DNA from: Physella acuta
Lineage: Eukaryota; Mollusca; Gastropoda; Physidae
Length of the DNA: 64,000 nt
Reading direction: 5' to 3'
NCBI RefSeq assembly: GCF_028476545.1
Contig: NW_026731616.1
Span: 339,001 to 403,000, forward strand
Position 1 is the stretch's first letter. The number at the start of each line of letters is the position of its first letter. Position numbers and translations under genes: made by a program. Below, piece after piece: positions 11,321 through 23,252 of the stretch. The notes under the pieces are model-generated. The model did not search any database. It had not been told where the DNA came from and saw only the letters and a list, made by a program, of their open reading frames with translations.

Positions 11321-12260
11321 TTTATTAGTTGATTCACACACCTTGACGTCGCCAATGTATGAACGACTTACAAAACAACCATACAATCAACGAACGAGCA
11401 TAGGCGTGTGTTACAATATTCTTTTATTGAATTCTTTTTATGCCCTGCAGAACGATGTGACTTCAGTAGTGCCGACAAGCCAACTAGCAGAACACTTAAT
11501 ACAGTAGTTGGCACTGCAAGATTAACATAAGGTCAATTAGTCAGGTAACAATAATAATTAATTGTTGTTTTAAATTAAAATCCACATTAATTAAAAGCGT
11601 ACTCGGTTTATCCACAGCTTAGTTAAAACAATAATTGCCAAACAAAAAAGTTTTCTTAAATTTTTCAAAATGTTAATTCTTGAGTAAAGTTGTGCATGTT
11701 ACTATGGAACCCGATTTCGTTTAGTCTAATCAAATATAAACATGGAACAGACAGGAGAGGTTGATAGTTAGAGCCCGCTACCATTCGTTCAAATATTTGA
11801 GTTTAAAACTCGTTTAAAGAACCAGAACTTATTCAGTTATAATATGTACCTGACGTAAACTAATCTAGGGGTAGGAGTGTTTGGATAATTCAATGTCATT
11901 TAGATGCCGATATATCAGAAACATGTTAACTCTACTGCAACTGCCCCCCCCCCCCCCCCAGTCATCGAATCTGTAAAGATGATCGTCTTTCCTCAACTAG
12001 TCGACGTTTACTAGACCTGTATGAAAACCTATAATCACTCGTACAGTTTGAAACTTGAAACAAATATGCAATAATTTATTTATTTTAAGCAGTAATTAAT
12101 TGAGCGCGTTAATTAAAAAAAAATGTGTTAATTACTGGCAGACAGCACCAGCAATGTTGTTGCAGGATGAGACAGTGCAAGGGTCAATCAAACAGAAGAC
12201 CGTGTTTGGACAATCGGTCAGTGGCATTCCTGGAAGTTCAGTAGAAACAATGCAGATGGT
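11321..12260. other. Unannotated AT-rich sequence
   Basis: No gene or clear element. It may include leftover hAT interior near 11321-11530. A C-run lies at about 11945-11959. Confidence 0.4.
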
Positions 12261-12520
12261 TATAAGTTGATTGTGTGTGTGTGTGTGTTATGAAGGGGGG
12301 ATGAACAGTGTATGTGTATGTGTGTGTGTGTGTGTGTGTGTTTGGGTGTGGGTTGGAAGGTGAACAGTGCATGTATGTGTGTGGGGGGGGGAATAAAAAT
12401 GTTGGGGAGATGGGTTACGGTGTATTTCGGGAAATGTTTGTGTGTGCGGGGGGGAAGTTAAAAGTATTTGGGGAGTAACAGTGGGTGTGAAGTGGGGGGG
12501 GGGGGGGTGATGTAATTGTG
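12261..12520 (+). repeat. (TG)n / G-rich low-complexity tract
   Basis: Alternating (TG)n and G-runs over about 250 bp, such as 'gtgtgtgtgtgtgtgtgt' and 'gggggggggggg'. Simple sequence with G-quadruplex-forming potential. No gene. Confidence 0.9.
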
Positions 12521-12579
12521 TTTAGCTATACCTTTCGATTGTCTATCATTCATTTCTTATCTTAGACACGCCGAAAGCT

Positions 12580-15500
12580 GATAAGTCTAGAATATTCGAA
12601 CATGTGTTGGTCTTAGTAGTTTTAGCAGTGAATGATTTAAGATACAATACGATAAGGTATTCAACTACGAACGTAGCAATACTATTTAAAAGATTTACAT
12701 AATTTATAGTTTTATTTTACTAACATAAATAGCTGGTGTATAACTATATCCAATTTTAGAGTTTAATCTGTAAGTAAGCAAGTCATCTAAGATGAAGCAA
12801 TTTGATAATTACTTAGAATGCGGCCATGAATTATTACCGATTAGTATCTATTTAAGAAAAACTTTATTCAAGGGAGATAATATTTAAATGAAAAGTTAAA
12901 TAACCTAGCAAAATAAGACAGACTTAACAAACAATATACAATGTTGGCATTTTTATTACATTATAACGCAAATTAACGATTAATATTAATGATGAATTCT
13001 ATAATAAATAAACAAATACATAATTCTTAAAACCATATGTTAATTGAAAGAATAAACACATTAGCTTCATTTAAAGACTCATTCAGACAATTGAGAAATA
13101 TTGCAATTCAATGTATTGTTTTGATTACTCTCTAAAATATATTTCTGGATCCCTGTAATTATGGGACATCTTTTTCAAAAATAATGTCCGTGTTACAGGA
13201 CCGTAGTAAACCTTCAAACCACCCCTCTATAATCATCCCACGACTAACGTTAAGGAAAGTAATCACAACTGGGCATAGCACCAATATATTGCTTGTATGT
13301 CGAGATCACAAAAACAGGTTAATGCCACTTCATCCGCCATAGGAACTCTTGTTCTGAAAGGTGAACTCATAAGAATACATATTATACATGATCATTATAC
13401 ACTAGATAAATGGCCAGTTTAGGGAGAAATACAACCGGCGCTGGGTTGATTGTGTTGTCTTTTTCTCTAAACCGAATCCAAAATCACCACCCCTTCTTCA
13501 ACTTTAACGGGAAACGAAAAAATGTCAGTGAAAACGGATTTTTTCATCTAGAATCGACATTTCAACCGGATGTAACCTTGATCTATAAGTAGTTACTGCA
13601 CATTCAGACAAAATATAGTCGTAGTCATACCCCTGAACCTTGCAACTAAGCTCAAACTTGACAAAAGTCGCATTCAGAGTTTCTTTCATGCTACTCTTCG
13701 GGTGGGAGGGGGTGGGGGGATTTCGGAGCTCCCAAAAGAACGTCTGCCACCAATATAACGAAATATAATTTATAGAAAAAATATACCTTTTTATAGTGTC
13801 CGGCCCCTTTCATCCCCCTGAAAATTAAGTCCACCCCCCCCCCCCCACGAAAATTCAAAAGGACCTCCCCCCCCCCCCCTTCCCTTGCCGAGGAGAAGTT
13901 TGTTTGAAAGAAAGACTTGTCGCAAGTGTAGATCATACAGACTGGACGTAGACCCTACTTCTAATATTTGAATGCGTTTCCTACTTATGGACGCTAAATA
14001 AAAGTCATGTAGATAATGTTTCTTTCAGACTTTTTTTTCTCAGGGAAGGGTGGGTGCACTTTTCTTAAGGGGGTAATAAATTATCCGGTAAAAAGTAGCC
14101 TATATATTTTCTGCATACATTGTATTTCGTTAATGGGGGGGGGGGGGGGGGGGCGCTAGATGTTATTCGGCGGTGGGTAGGGTGGGGTGCGAGGGGGGTG
14201 GAGTTGGGGCTCACAACCTTAAGCTCTGAAAGGCTGAACTGTTAAGAATACATATTATACGTTAACATCATTAAATATTAGCCGAATGCATTAATCGAAA
14301 AAAAAAATGCGAGAGTATAGAGAAAATATTATTCCCCTGATTAAAACTACAATAGAAAAGTATTGCTTTTATTATGATTCCATACAGAATACAACTATGG
14401 TGAATATTGGAAAATTGTGTGTGCTTTTTAAATTAGTTTCGTAAACACAGCTATAACGCGACACTTATGAATTGTTTACTCCAAATTTTTCAACAATTCT
14501 TACTGACATATGTCCGCGGTAGATTTTCATCGTGGGGAAAGATACGTGAAAGAAACACTGTAACACTGACGATTACTGACTTGAATAAAATATTTACTCT
14601 ATTCACACCAAATATCAAATTTCGATACTTAAAAATAGCTATAATCGATGCTCTAAAACTACGACACCACCTTACCTAACTTCACAAACCTCTAATTGAT
14701 ACTCACCATTCGTAATGATTAACTGGACCTACTGCTACACGTTAACAGCCAACACACTAGGACACCTTAATACCAGACTCGATACTCTCGAACTCCAGAA
14801 CTTCGATACGTCACCACATACCTTCTTATTTCTCTGCCAGCAATAAAATTCCACTACACGACAACAGCCAGGTAAAAAAAAAATACGATACTTTAACACC
14901 GCAGAACTCGATACTTCATAACTAAGAAACCAAGTTTGCCGTCAGTCGAAGTTAAAGGAATTTGATATCAACGTTGGATTTGGCAATGTATTATCTCCCG
15001 TTCAATAATAAATATAGGAATATTTACTGCAAGGGATATAACTTAAAAACAAATAGCTAGCATCAGCAAGCAGAACTAAATTGAACAAAAACACAAAACA
15101 ACGCTATAAAATTTATTATAATTTAAACATAAAGTTAAAATTTTAATTTTTATATGCAGTCTTGTAAAAAAATATAAATTTAACGAAAAGACTTCTTAAC
15201 AGCGTATTGCTATTAAAAGTGAAAAGACATTAGTTTAATTGTAAAACTAGCTCAATATAATCAGATTTCTAGCTTTAACTAAGTGGATTCCGTAACATAA
15301 TTATAGGGTATTTCTGGCTCCCTAACAATAAAGGGATAAAATAAAAAAATGTCTGTCCGCCCGACACAAACAGAGACACAAAGCCCATTAAACCCAGGTT
15401 TCTTTAAATTGATGACTGTTGAAGTCGATATAGTTACTATGTCTATTAAAAAATAATATCAATTTATTAGACACGTGATTAATGATATGATTTATTGGCG

Positions 15501-16190
15501 ACCTAGGAAATTATAGCCCATCTAGCTACAAGCCTTACCTGATGGTGTACGCCTGCTAGTATTAAATATAAAAACATACAACGACTCCTTATTTATTTAT
15601 TTTATTTTCACCCGGAGAATGCTAATTCAAAATTATAAAACAAATGTTTCATATTTTTTATAGATAGATGATGATGAGTGTCGAGGGTAGCCAAAACATA
15701 GCCCATGGATCTATTAGTGACTGTTTAGTCATATATACCAATCGTGATCGATCATTACATTAAAGACTTTAATCCAAGCTGTTATGCTACTGGTTTTTTT
15801 TTGTTTTACTAGACGCTTGGTAAATAACTTAAGGATAAGTGCATATAGGTTGTATATTATCTAAGTTGAATTGTTGTTGATACATCTATGGAATTAGGAT
15901 ATTATTATCTCCCGATTAAAAGATTAAATCAAACCAAAAATTGAAAATGCGATAGATCTAGTAGAGTGAAAACTATCATCAAATACAATTGTAATAAATA
16001 TATATATTATGAAAAAAAGTATTAATGTCAAATCCGGGTTAATTTCAATAGATTATGCTTGATTTAAGTAACATAAGTGTTGATAAAAGTGTATAACAAA
16101 TGTTGAAGTAGCTATAGCTACTGTCTTTAAAAAAATATCAATTAATTAGACACGTGATTAATGAAATGATAAATTAGCGACTTCGTGTTA
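12580..16190 (+). repeat. Long inverted-duplicated repeat, arm 1, module A
   Basis: Collinear in reverse with about 49700-53640. Anchors include 'ggatccctgtaattatggga' (13147), the 'atggccagtttagggagaa' region (13410) against 52990, the G-rich MITEs at 13676-13914 and 14024-14200, a 'cgatact'-rich stretch (14590-14920) and 'gtcgagggtagccaaaa' (15678). Also partly collinear with 36780-38220 and 31200-31760. The 60-81-residue frames inside are repeat read-through. Confidence 0.75.
13676..13914. mobile_element. G-rich MITE 'gtttctttca' family
   Basis: Ends 'gtttctttcatgctactctt' and 'tttgaaagaaagacttg' are imperfect inverted repeats around G/C-runs and a central 'ataatttatagaaaaaatat'. The reverse copy at 52497-52757 lies at the matching place in arm 2, so insertion preceded the duplication. 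Relatives are at 14024-14200, 23730-23866, 34066-34267 and 46871-47080. Confidence 0.55.
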
Positions 16191-16200
16191 TGATGTGTGT

Positions 16201-16482
16201 TTAATCAGGGTATGTTGGTGCGAACGAATGTTGGTGCAAAAGATATAATGAACGCATTGAATGATGACGCGGAGGAAAGATAGTGACGTTTTTAGGGATA
16301 AACTGGTTGCTATGGATTGTGTTAGTTCTTGTCTTGATCGTCTTAGTGGCAGGGTGTATATGACCTGTGTGACTCAGTTTGGAGAGTGATTTTGTGAGAC
16401 GTCCATATGGATGATAATTGTAAGCGGAACCGATGAGTCCAGTAGCTGAATACTTTATCGGAAGAAAAAAACCCATACACAA
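16201..16482 (-). CDS. Conserved small ORF cassette, copy 1 (unknown)
   Basis: A 93-residue frame of unknown family. Its middle reads 'GLIGSAYNYHPYGRLTKSLS', is rich in basic and hydroxyl residues (KTIKTRTNTIHS) and ends in a His-rich tail. No signal peptide or membrane segment is seen. Copies occur at 38251-38577 and 49424-49663. A 128-bp core, 16313-16440 here, is identical in all three, although neighbouring repeat sequence differs by several percent. Because synonymous sites are also unchanged, identity could reflect gene conversion, recent spread or DNA/RNA-level constraint rather than protein selection. The core is GC-richer than its surroundings. The upstream start is arbitrary, as the cassette may be an exon or not coding. 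It is flanked on the plus-strand right by the 19/23-bp array. Confidence 0.4.
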   Translation of the reverse strand: MCMGFFLPIKYSATGLIGSAYNYHPYGRLTKSLSKLSHTGHIHPATKTIKTRTNTIHSNQFIPKNVTIFPPRHHSMRSLYLLHQHSFAPTYPD

Positions 16483-16544
16483 TTTGTCAATTTAATTATC
16501 AACTGTATCGTTGAGATGTGCGATTGCAAAATGACTGGCTATGG

Positions 16545-17697
16545 GCATGGTATACTCACATGGTAGTTGTATCCTCACATGGTAGTGGTATCCTCACATG
16601 GTAGTGGTATCCTCACATGGTAGTGGTATCCTCACATGGTAGTGCTAACCTCACTCACATGGTAGTGGTATCCTCACATGGTAGTGGTATCCTCACATGG
16701 TAGTGCTAACCTCAAATGGTAGTGGTATCCTCACTCACATGGTAGTGGTATCCTCACATGGTAGTGGTATCCTCACATGGTAGTGGTATCCTCACATGGT
16801 AGTGGTATCCTAACTCACATGGTAGTGGTATCTTCACATGGTAGTGGTAACCTCACATGGTAGTGGTATCCTCACATGGTAGTGGTATCCTCACATGGTA
16901 GTGGTATCCTAACTCACATGGTAGTGGTATCTTCACATGGTAGTGGTATCCTCACATGGTAGTGGTATCCTAACTCACATGGTAGTGGTATCTTCACATG
17001 GTAGTGGTAACCTCACATGGTAGTGGTATCCTCACATGGTAGTGGTATCCTCACATGGTAGTGGTATCCTAACTCACATGGTAGTGGTATCTTCACATGG
17101 TAGTGGTAACCTCAAATGGTAGTGGTATCCTCACTCAAATGGTAGTGGTATCCTAACTCACATGGTAGTGGTATACTCACATGGTAGTGGTATACTCACA
17201 TGGTAGTGGTATCCTCACATGGTAGTGGTATCCTCACTCACATGGTAGTGGTATCCTAACTCACATGGTAGTGGTATCCTCACATGGTAGTGCTAACCTC
17301 AAATGGTAGTGGTATCCTCACTCACATGGTAGTGGTATCCTCACATGGTAGTGGTATCCTCACATGGTAGTGGTAACCTCAAATGGTAGTGGTATCCTCA
17401 CTCACATGGTAGTGGTATCCTAACTCACATGGTAGTGGTATCTTCACATGGTAGTGGTAACCTCAAATGGTAGTGGTATCCTCACTCACATGGTAGTGGT
17501 ATCCTAACTCACATGGTAGTGGTATCCTCACATGGTAGTGGTAACCTCAAATGGTAGTGGTATCCTCACATGGTAGTGGTAACCTCAAATGGTAGTGGTA
17601 TCCTCACTCACATGGTAGTGGTATCCTCACATGGTAGTGGTATCCTCACATGGTAGTGGTATCCTCACATGGTAGTGGTATTCTCACATGGTAGTGG
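16545..17697 (+). repeat. Minisatellite, mixed 19/23-bp units
   Basis: Tandem units of 19 bp, 'tcctcacatggtagtggta', and 23 bp with an extra 'ctca' ('tcctcactcacatggtagtg'), with t/a variants, over about 1.15 kb. It lies between the ORF cassette and module B. In the corresponding copies only one or two diverged units are present: near 49325 (reversed, 'cactacaaagtgaggata') and at 38219 and 38608. The array is specific to this copy. Confidence 0.95.
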
Positions 17698-18740
17698 ATC
17701 AAGTAGTTCAACCCTTTAACAGTCACAACTATGTACTTATTTATAATTTAAAAAAAAAATGTTTTTTTAATTTTTTTGACAGAAGAAGAATAAGTAGATA
17801 TAGATACAGTCTGTCTTTAAAAAAAATAATTAGTTTAATAATGTTTATATTTTGTAATTTGCATTTCAAATTGGCTTCGCAAGCCTGGAGCATTAAGGTA
17901 AGGACTAATATTGAATTTAAAATTGTACTTGTTTCATAGCATGACCCTAAATATATTTTAAAAGGATCATCAGACGCAGATTTAACATTAAAAAAACGAG
18001 GTTAGTGTGTGTAGGATGAATCTCATATGGATTATCTCCCATTTGTAAACTAATCAAGGGATGCAACTTAGAATCGAATCGCTAACATAACTAATAAAAA
18101 ATAACATACAGGTGCAAAAAAATATAATAAAACGCATAAAAGGTTATACAAAATATTAAATTTAACATTTATGTAAATGATCAAAATGTATCAAAACAGT
18201 ATTATTACATTGATGATTACTGAAAAAATTAATAGTTAAAACTATAGCATTATTGTTTGTCCTATTAAAACATGTTAAAATCATTCCCCCTCAACAAAGT
18301 TATAGACCATTCCGGGTTTTTCAATATTTTTGACTCCCACAATTTAAGGGACACAATATAAGATAGAGACCGATTTGTTGGTTTAAGACCAAAACTCTCG
18401 AGTTCTGATCCAGCGAGTCTTTAAAGTCCAATATTCCACCCAGCAACGAGGGTCACCTGACTCACGTTCTGGAAAACAGAAGCGTCAGGGCCTAGTACAG
18501 ACTACTGTAATTCCTCATGCCCAGGTGTCTAAAACTGGTAAACTCCACTTCACCTGCATCATGAGCCCACATGTTCAAAAGGGCAACTTCTTAAGGACAC
18601 ATACGTGTACATCATTTAATATCAGGGTGTATGCATTAAATTAAAACAAGAATAGATAGAGAGAGCATATTAGAGAAAATATAGGATCCTTAATTAAATG
18701 AATGTAGGTTCAATATTGGTTTTCTTTTCAATGCTTACAT
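17698..18740 (+). repeat. Long inverted-duplicated repeat, arm 1, module B
   Basis: Starts 'tcaagtagttcaaccc'. It is collinear in reverse with about 47630-49320 and direct with 38620-39480. Anchors: 'catgaccctaaatatatttt' (17940), 'gattatctcccatttg' (18030), the hairpin 'actcccacaatttaagggac' (18334), the tRNA-like block (18360-18600) and 'aggatccttaattaaatgaa' (18683). Non-coding. Confidence 0.7.
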
Positions 18741-19560
18741 AATACAATAATTGTTTTAAAAGCCAGAATTATATCTATTTTAGTTATATATTTTTAGTAT
18801 GCTTCATACATAACGATTTTTACATTGGTCAGCACAATCAATCAAGTTAAAAAAAAAAAGTCATATGTAGTGTATTACGGTTTCTATCAGCGTGGTAATT
18901 AGTTTAATTGGATCCTCCACATATCAATGTTATTAAATTTTGATTCTTAAGAAAACCGTTATCTCTTTTTTGTGTTGGGCTCTCTGCAGACCTCCTAATG
19001 TGAGTTCCAGAACTAAATTTAACTCTTAAATGTTGAATACCTTATTTTATAGATGTACGATGTAATTTTTTTTCAAGTGTAATGTAATGATTAATTTGAA
19101 AAAAAAAACAAATATAGTTAACGATTTATTATGGATTCCAATCTACATGTATTATAAATGCGTCTTATTGTTGAATAGATATTTGCTGTTGGGTTAATCA
19201 ATCTAATTATCTAATTACCTTGCGTTAATTACTATTTTAGATACAAAATGCTGGGGAGAGGGGGGGGGGGAGGTTAATACATCAGTGGACTCAGCTCATT
19301 GTGTTGGTTTTGTTGTGATTGTTGGGGAAATAATTACACTATTAATATAGATCTGTAAAAGTCTACACATTTAATTGTAATCTTCAAATGAAAACACATT
19401 AATCATTTCTTTAGTATATTGTATAATAATAAGTATTATTGCTTAATACAATTTGTTTTTTTATCAACAACTTTATCTAAATTTAGAATTTAAAATATTT
19501 TTGTCATAAGTGCTAAAATATCAAAGCTTAAAGAAGGATCGTAGAAGCGGAGCTTATATA
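18741..19560 (+). repeat. Dispersed-repeat sequence
   Basis: The part 18960-19140 ('ctctgcagacctcctaatg', 'gttaacgatt') resembles 28206-28390. The part 19270-19560 ('aatacatcagtggactcagc' to 'cgtagaagcggag') resembles 39505-39785. A G-run lies near 19260-19271. No gene. Confidence 0.5.
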
Positions 19561-19732
19561 AAAACTTCGTTAAAATCTAAATAACAAAATGCACCATCTT
19601 CTTGTCCCCACGATAACATTGAAGGCCTAGGGTTGAGGCCCATAGATATCAACACAGCAAAACATTTCAACAACTCTGGTCTCGTTACTTGTTGAAATGT
19701 ATAGTAGACTGAATACATGAGCTGAGGAAATA

Positions 19733-20068
19733 CTAATTTTCCCTAGCATACTCATTGATATTAGCTAATAATGGCTCAATGATCTGGTCATTCAATAAAG
19801 TGAGCAGACAATCTAGCTCAGTTAACTCGGATGTAATTTTTTCAGTGTTTACGCCATGGGATTCATGGCGAATAAAACGAAAGTTGATTTGTGTTGTACC
19901 TTCATGTACTTCTGCCCAAATAAAATTAGTAGTACTAGTGGTAGTAGCTGGACAACAGACATATTCAGGTTCATCCTGTCCTGTTACATTAGCACATTTT
20001 AGCTGATAGTAAGTTAATTCTTTTGAACACGAATTTTGAATTTTAGATTTTGAAATAAGGGAACTCAA
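19733..20068 (-). CDS. Orphan ORF, 111 residues, possible exon or relic
   Basis: This frame has a believable amino-acid mix, unlike the low-complexity frames around it. It includes 'YYQLKCANVTGQDEPEYVCC', 'NFIWAEVHEGTTQINFRFIR' and a leucine-rich helix-like C-terminus, 'ELDCLLTLLNDQIIEPLLAN'. Three cysteines lie close together in the N-terminal half. No signal peptide or known domain is recognised. There is no ATG at the 5' end: the listed start is TTG, and an in-frame stop lies four codons further upstream. If real it is an internal or last exon, possibly entered at the AG near 20076, or a decayed fragment. It lies in one of the few stretches free of recognised repeats. Function unknown. Confidence 0.3.
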   Translation of the reverse strand: MSSLISKSKIQNSCSKELTYYQLKCANVTGQDEPEYVCCPATTTSTTNFIWAEVHEGTTQINFRFIRHESHGVNTEKITSELTELDCLLTLLNDQIIEPLLANINEYAREN

Positions 20069-20399
20069 AGTTCCTTAATTGGAATTATATTTTTTATGTT
20101 TAATATACATTTTAAAACTATTTTGTTTTATTATCTATTTATGTTTTTATTGATTACAATTGTTTTTATTCAATTACAACAGTTGCTGAATAAAAAAACA
20201 TTTAATTTAAAAGTTTAATCTATGTTTTTGAGACGTAACAAATTTCAATTTTTTGTTCCATTAAGGTAGGCTAATTATAGACTTCAATCATTACATTTCA
20301 GCAATTTTGATTTTAAAAAAGTTTGTTTAAATAGAAGCAGCAAAAAATAATTGAAAGTAGGCGAATAATGGGAATGTCTGAATTTGGATCAGTTTCTTT

Positions 20400-21340
20400 T
20401 AGATAATTGCCTGCTGATGTTCTGTTTTCTGCTTATAATCATATAATTTACTGTTTTGGCTGGGTTAAGAATGTAGAAGATATCAATGTGAACGAAGTTG
20501 TTGTCAGTACCAAAAAAATGTCAATGTGCCATTCATTGACGTGTTGTTCTATATATTGTGTTGTGTATATTGTTGGTATTGTTGTATCCGCCCTGTAAAT
20601 CAGAATTGTCTGGGTGTTTCACAACGTGGTGTTTGATTGTCTGTCATCTCTTGATCAAATTATTACAGTCTGGCCATTTCGTGCTTTCTGTGTGGGTTGT
20701 TTGTGTATGTGTTGCACTCTCGCTGACAGTATTAAACTGTAGAAGCAGTATCCGCAGCTCTTGTATTTTCTATGAGTTAAATGTATAGGGTCTTGGGTTT
20801 ATGCGATGGTAGACGTGTGTTATTGATTGAATTGTTTAGTGTTTGGTGGAGTTGTTGCAGTGGTGTCTAATGTTGTTTTGGTTGATCTTATTTTTCTTTC
20901 TTGTACCGTGGCTGGACTGTCTTCATTCTTTCTGGTGTTTCTGTTTAAACAGCAATCTGCGGTTGTGCGTCATTTGGGATTAGTGGTGTCTTGTTGTTGT
21001 GTGCTGTTGTTAGCTGTCGTTGCTGTTATGCTGCTAAGTTTGAAGCTTGCGCTGTGAAGTAGTGACGTGCTTGCATGTCATGTTGTAAGCCATGCTGTTG
21101 CGATTACCTGTTGAGGTGGGATGAAGTGTGGCTAACTGCATTGGTTTGTCCAGTGTTGTGTAATATAGCATTGTTGGTAGCCTTGTTTTCTGCCTGGTAT
21201 GGCTATTATGATATCTATGTGTGTGTCTATGTAATTGAATGTAATGTAGTGTGGATGTCTGGTGTTTGTTCTGGTGTATGGTTATTCTTCTATCGTTTGT
21301 TAGAGAGATGTTTGTCACTATAAGTGACGGACAGATAAAA
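20400..21340 (+). other. T/G-biased stretch without a convincing gene
   Basis: Over about 900 bp the plus strand is strongly enriched in T and G ('tgttgttgtgtgctgttgtt', 'tgttggtattgttgtatccg') and poor in A-runs, unlike its neighbours. Overlapping 60-95-residue frames on both strands are composition artefacts: hydrophobic Val/Leu/Cys on plus, His/Thr/Asn on minus. Confidence 0.5.
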
Positions 21341-21410
21341 AATTATTTAATTCATTTCATTATTATTAGTGATACAGAAATAACCAGAAATGACAATGTA
21401 TTACCTAGAG

Positions 21411-21570
21411 CAGGGGTCGGCAACCTGCGGCTCGCGAGCCGCATGCGGCTCTTTTGATATCAGGATGCGGCTCTCCAGCTCCTTGAACAAATACTAATAA
21501 TCTTAATAAAAAAATAAAATATTTGAAATAAGAAAAATGTTAGTGGCTCTTTAAAACCAGGGAGGGAGGG
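21411..21570 (+). mobile_element. hAT element, left end, truncated
   Basis: CAGGGGTCGGCAACCTGCGG, then 'ctcgcgagccgcatgcggct' and 'cagctccttgaacaaatac', ending in 'tagtggctctttaaaaccag' before G-runs. No right end is present. Confidence 0.75.
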
Positions 21571-21761
21571 GGGGAGGGGGAGGGGGGTCCGTAATTGTGT
21601 GACGGTGTGTGATGAAGGGGAGAGGGGGGGGGGGGGGTCAGATGGTGCGACGTCACACTTTTGCATTATAAAAAAGCAATGTTAGAAAATGAATTTTAGA
21701 CGTTATTTCGCGTTTTATAAAAAAAAATGTTTTAATAGATTGAAATAGGAGTTGATTAAAA

Positions 21762-22077
21762 CAGTGGCGTAGCGAGGTCGGGTGTAACCCGGTGCGGCAC
21801 TTAATGGTGTCACCCCTCCCCAGAGGCATAGAGACCCTTCCCAGGGACAAACTTTCAAATTTTCGATTTGCACCCCCCCCCCCTCAAACTTTTGATTTGC
21901 ACCCCCCCTTGAGTTTTTGATTTGCACCCCCCCCCCCCTCAAACTTTCGATTTGCACCCCCCCTCGAGTTTTTCTCTATATATTTTGCTATTTTTTGCCT
22001 TGGTGTCACCCCCCTAAATGGTGTCACCCGGTGCGATCCGCACCCCCCCGCCCCCCCCCCCTCTCGCTACGCCCCTG
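21762..22077 (+). mobile_element. hAT-type MITE 'cagtggcgtagc' family, copy 2
   Basis: 316 bp from CAGTGGCGTAGCGAGG to CTCGCTACGCCCCTG, flanked by a perfect 8-bp duplication GATTAAAA (21754-21761 and 22078-22085). The interior has repeated 'tttgcaccccccc' and 'ggtgtcaccc'. Non-autonomous. Confidence 0.93.
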
Positions 22078-22085
22078 GATTAAAA

Positions 22086-22484
22086 TACTCTATTTTGACA
22101 GAGTTCAGACAAGATTTTGGAAAAAAATATCGATGTTTTAAAAAAAATCAACTGACCACACTACCTTTTTTTACTAGCGACGTGACAATGCTATACCTGT
22201 CAAATGATCACATTATACCTCCCACATCACAACATTAAAATGACCTTTCACTCACGTTATACTTGCCAAATGATCACAATCAACTGGCGATATTGAACTG
22301 TCCACCTTGCATTGATCGATGTTAGAGTAACTGAACTTATCGATCGGGTTTTACCTAATTGAACATAGTTACCTATTTATCAAGTAAGAACATAAGGCTA
22401 TTATGTTAAAAGTAAGTTTTAACGCAACATTTTTAATGTATCGAAATAAAAAAATCAATAAAAAATACCAATGTAATTGATTTT
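22086..22484. other. Gene-flanking sequence, no feature seen
   Basis: AT-rich sequence between the MITE and the 3' end of the secreted-peptide gene. No ORF, repeat or signal was recognised. Confidence 0.5.
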
Positions 22485-23171
22485 GAATTTGGAAAAAAAT
22501 GCTTTATTACCAAGTTAATCATATTAACCTAGAATAAGTGTTATTTACTTTAAAGCATCATTCCAAAAATATTCCATCCTCCATAATTGAAAGCATTGAA
22601 TTGTAGGATAGGGCTGACTTGCTGTGTGAGATTAAATCATCACTTAGAGACTATTCCACAATCCCACGGGCGAAACACCGGGTTGCAGAGCAGAGTTCTG
22701 AAAATTGTTTTAAAATAGGGTTTAGATTGAAGGAATAAAATGAGATTAGTAAAGTAAAAAAAAAAAAAAAAAAAACATAATAATAATAAACCACGGAGGC
22801 AGTTGTACGCTTAACTGACAAACTTGAGCAGGAGTGATTAATAATTATTTACTTACCGACAGTATGGCCAATCGTAATCACACCATCGCCGAATTGAATC
22901 TCCTGTTGAGAAGAAAAGTAAAAATAGTACAAAGCATTAAACTTAATCTTGAACTTTTTCTTTAATTAATTTATATGATCTTACAGTCCAATTTTATATT
23001 ACACAGCTGAATGGGGCGGGGGGGGGGGGGGGGGGGGTGGAGTGGTTAAGAAATAAAACACCATCTTATATTTTTAATAGACGTATTTTTTTTTTAATTC
23101 TGAAATAGCCAGTTTTTCTCGTTTTTTTTGTTGTTCTTGTATTAAGATTACTTTTTAAATGTTGTATAAAT

Positions 23172-23252
<81 letters not shown>

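Noticed and set aside
16400-16445. 'ccgatgagtccag' as part of a hammerhead ribozyme
   Set aside because: The stretch resembles the CUGAUGAGUCC core, but no GGAC-GAAA partner follows and the first core base differs.
20827-21057. Hydrophobic 76-residue ORF as a membrane protein
   Set aside because: Frames of similar length exist in several phases and on the other strand; this follows from T/G-rich composition.
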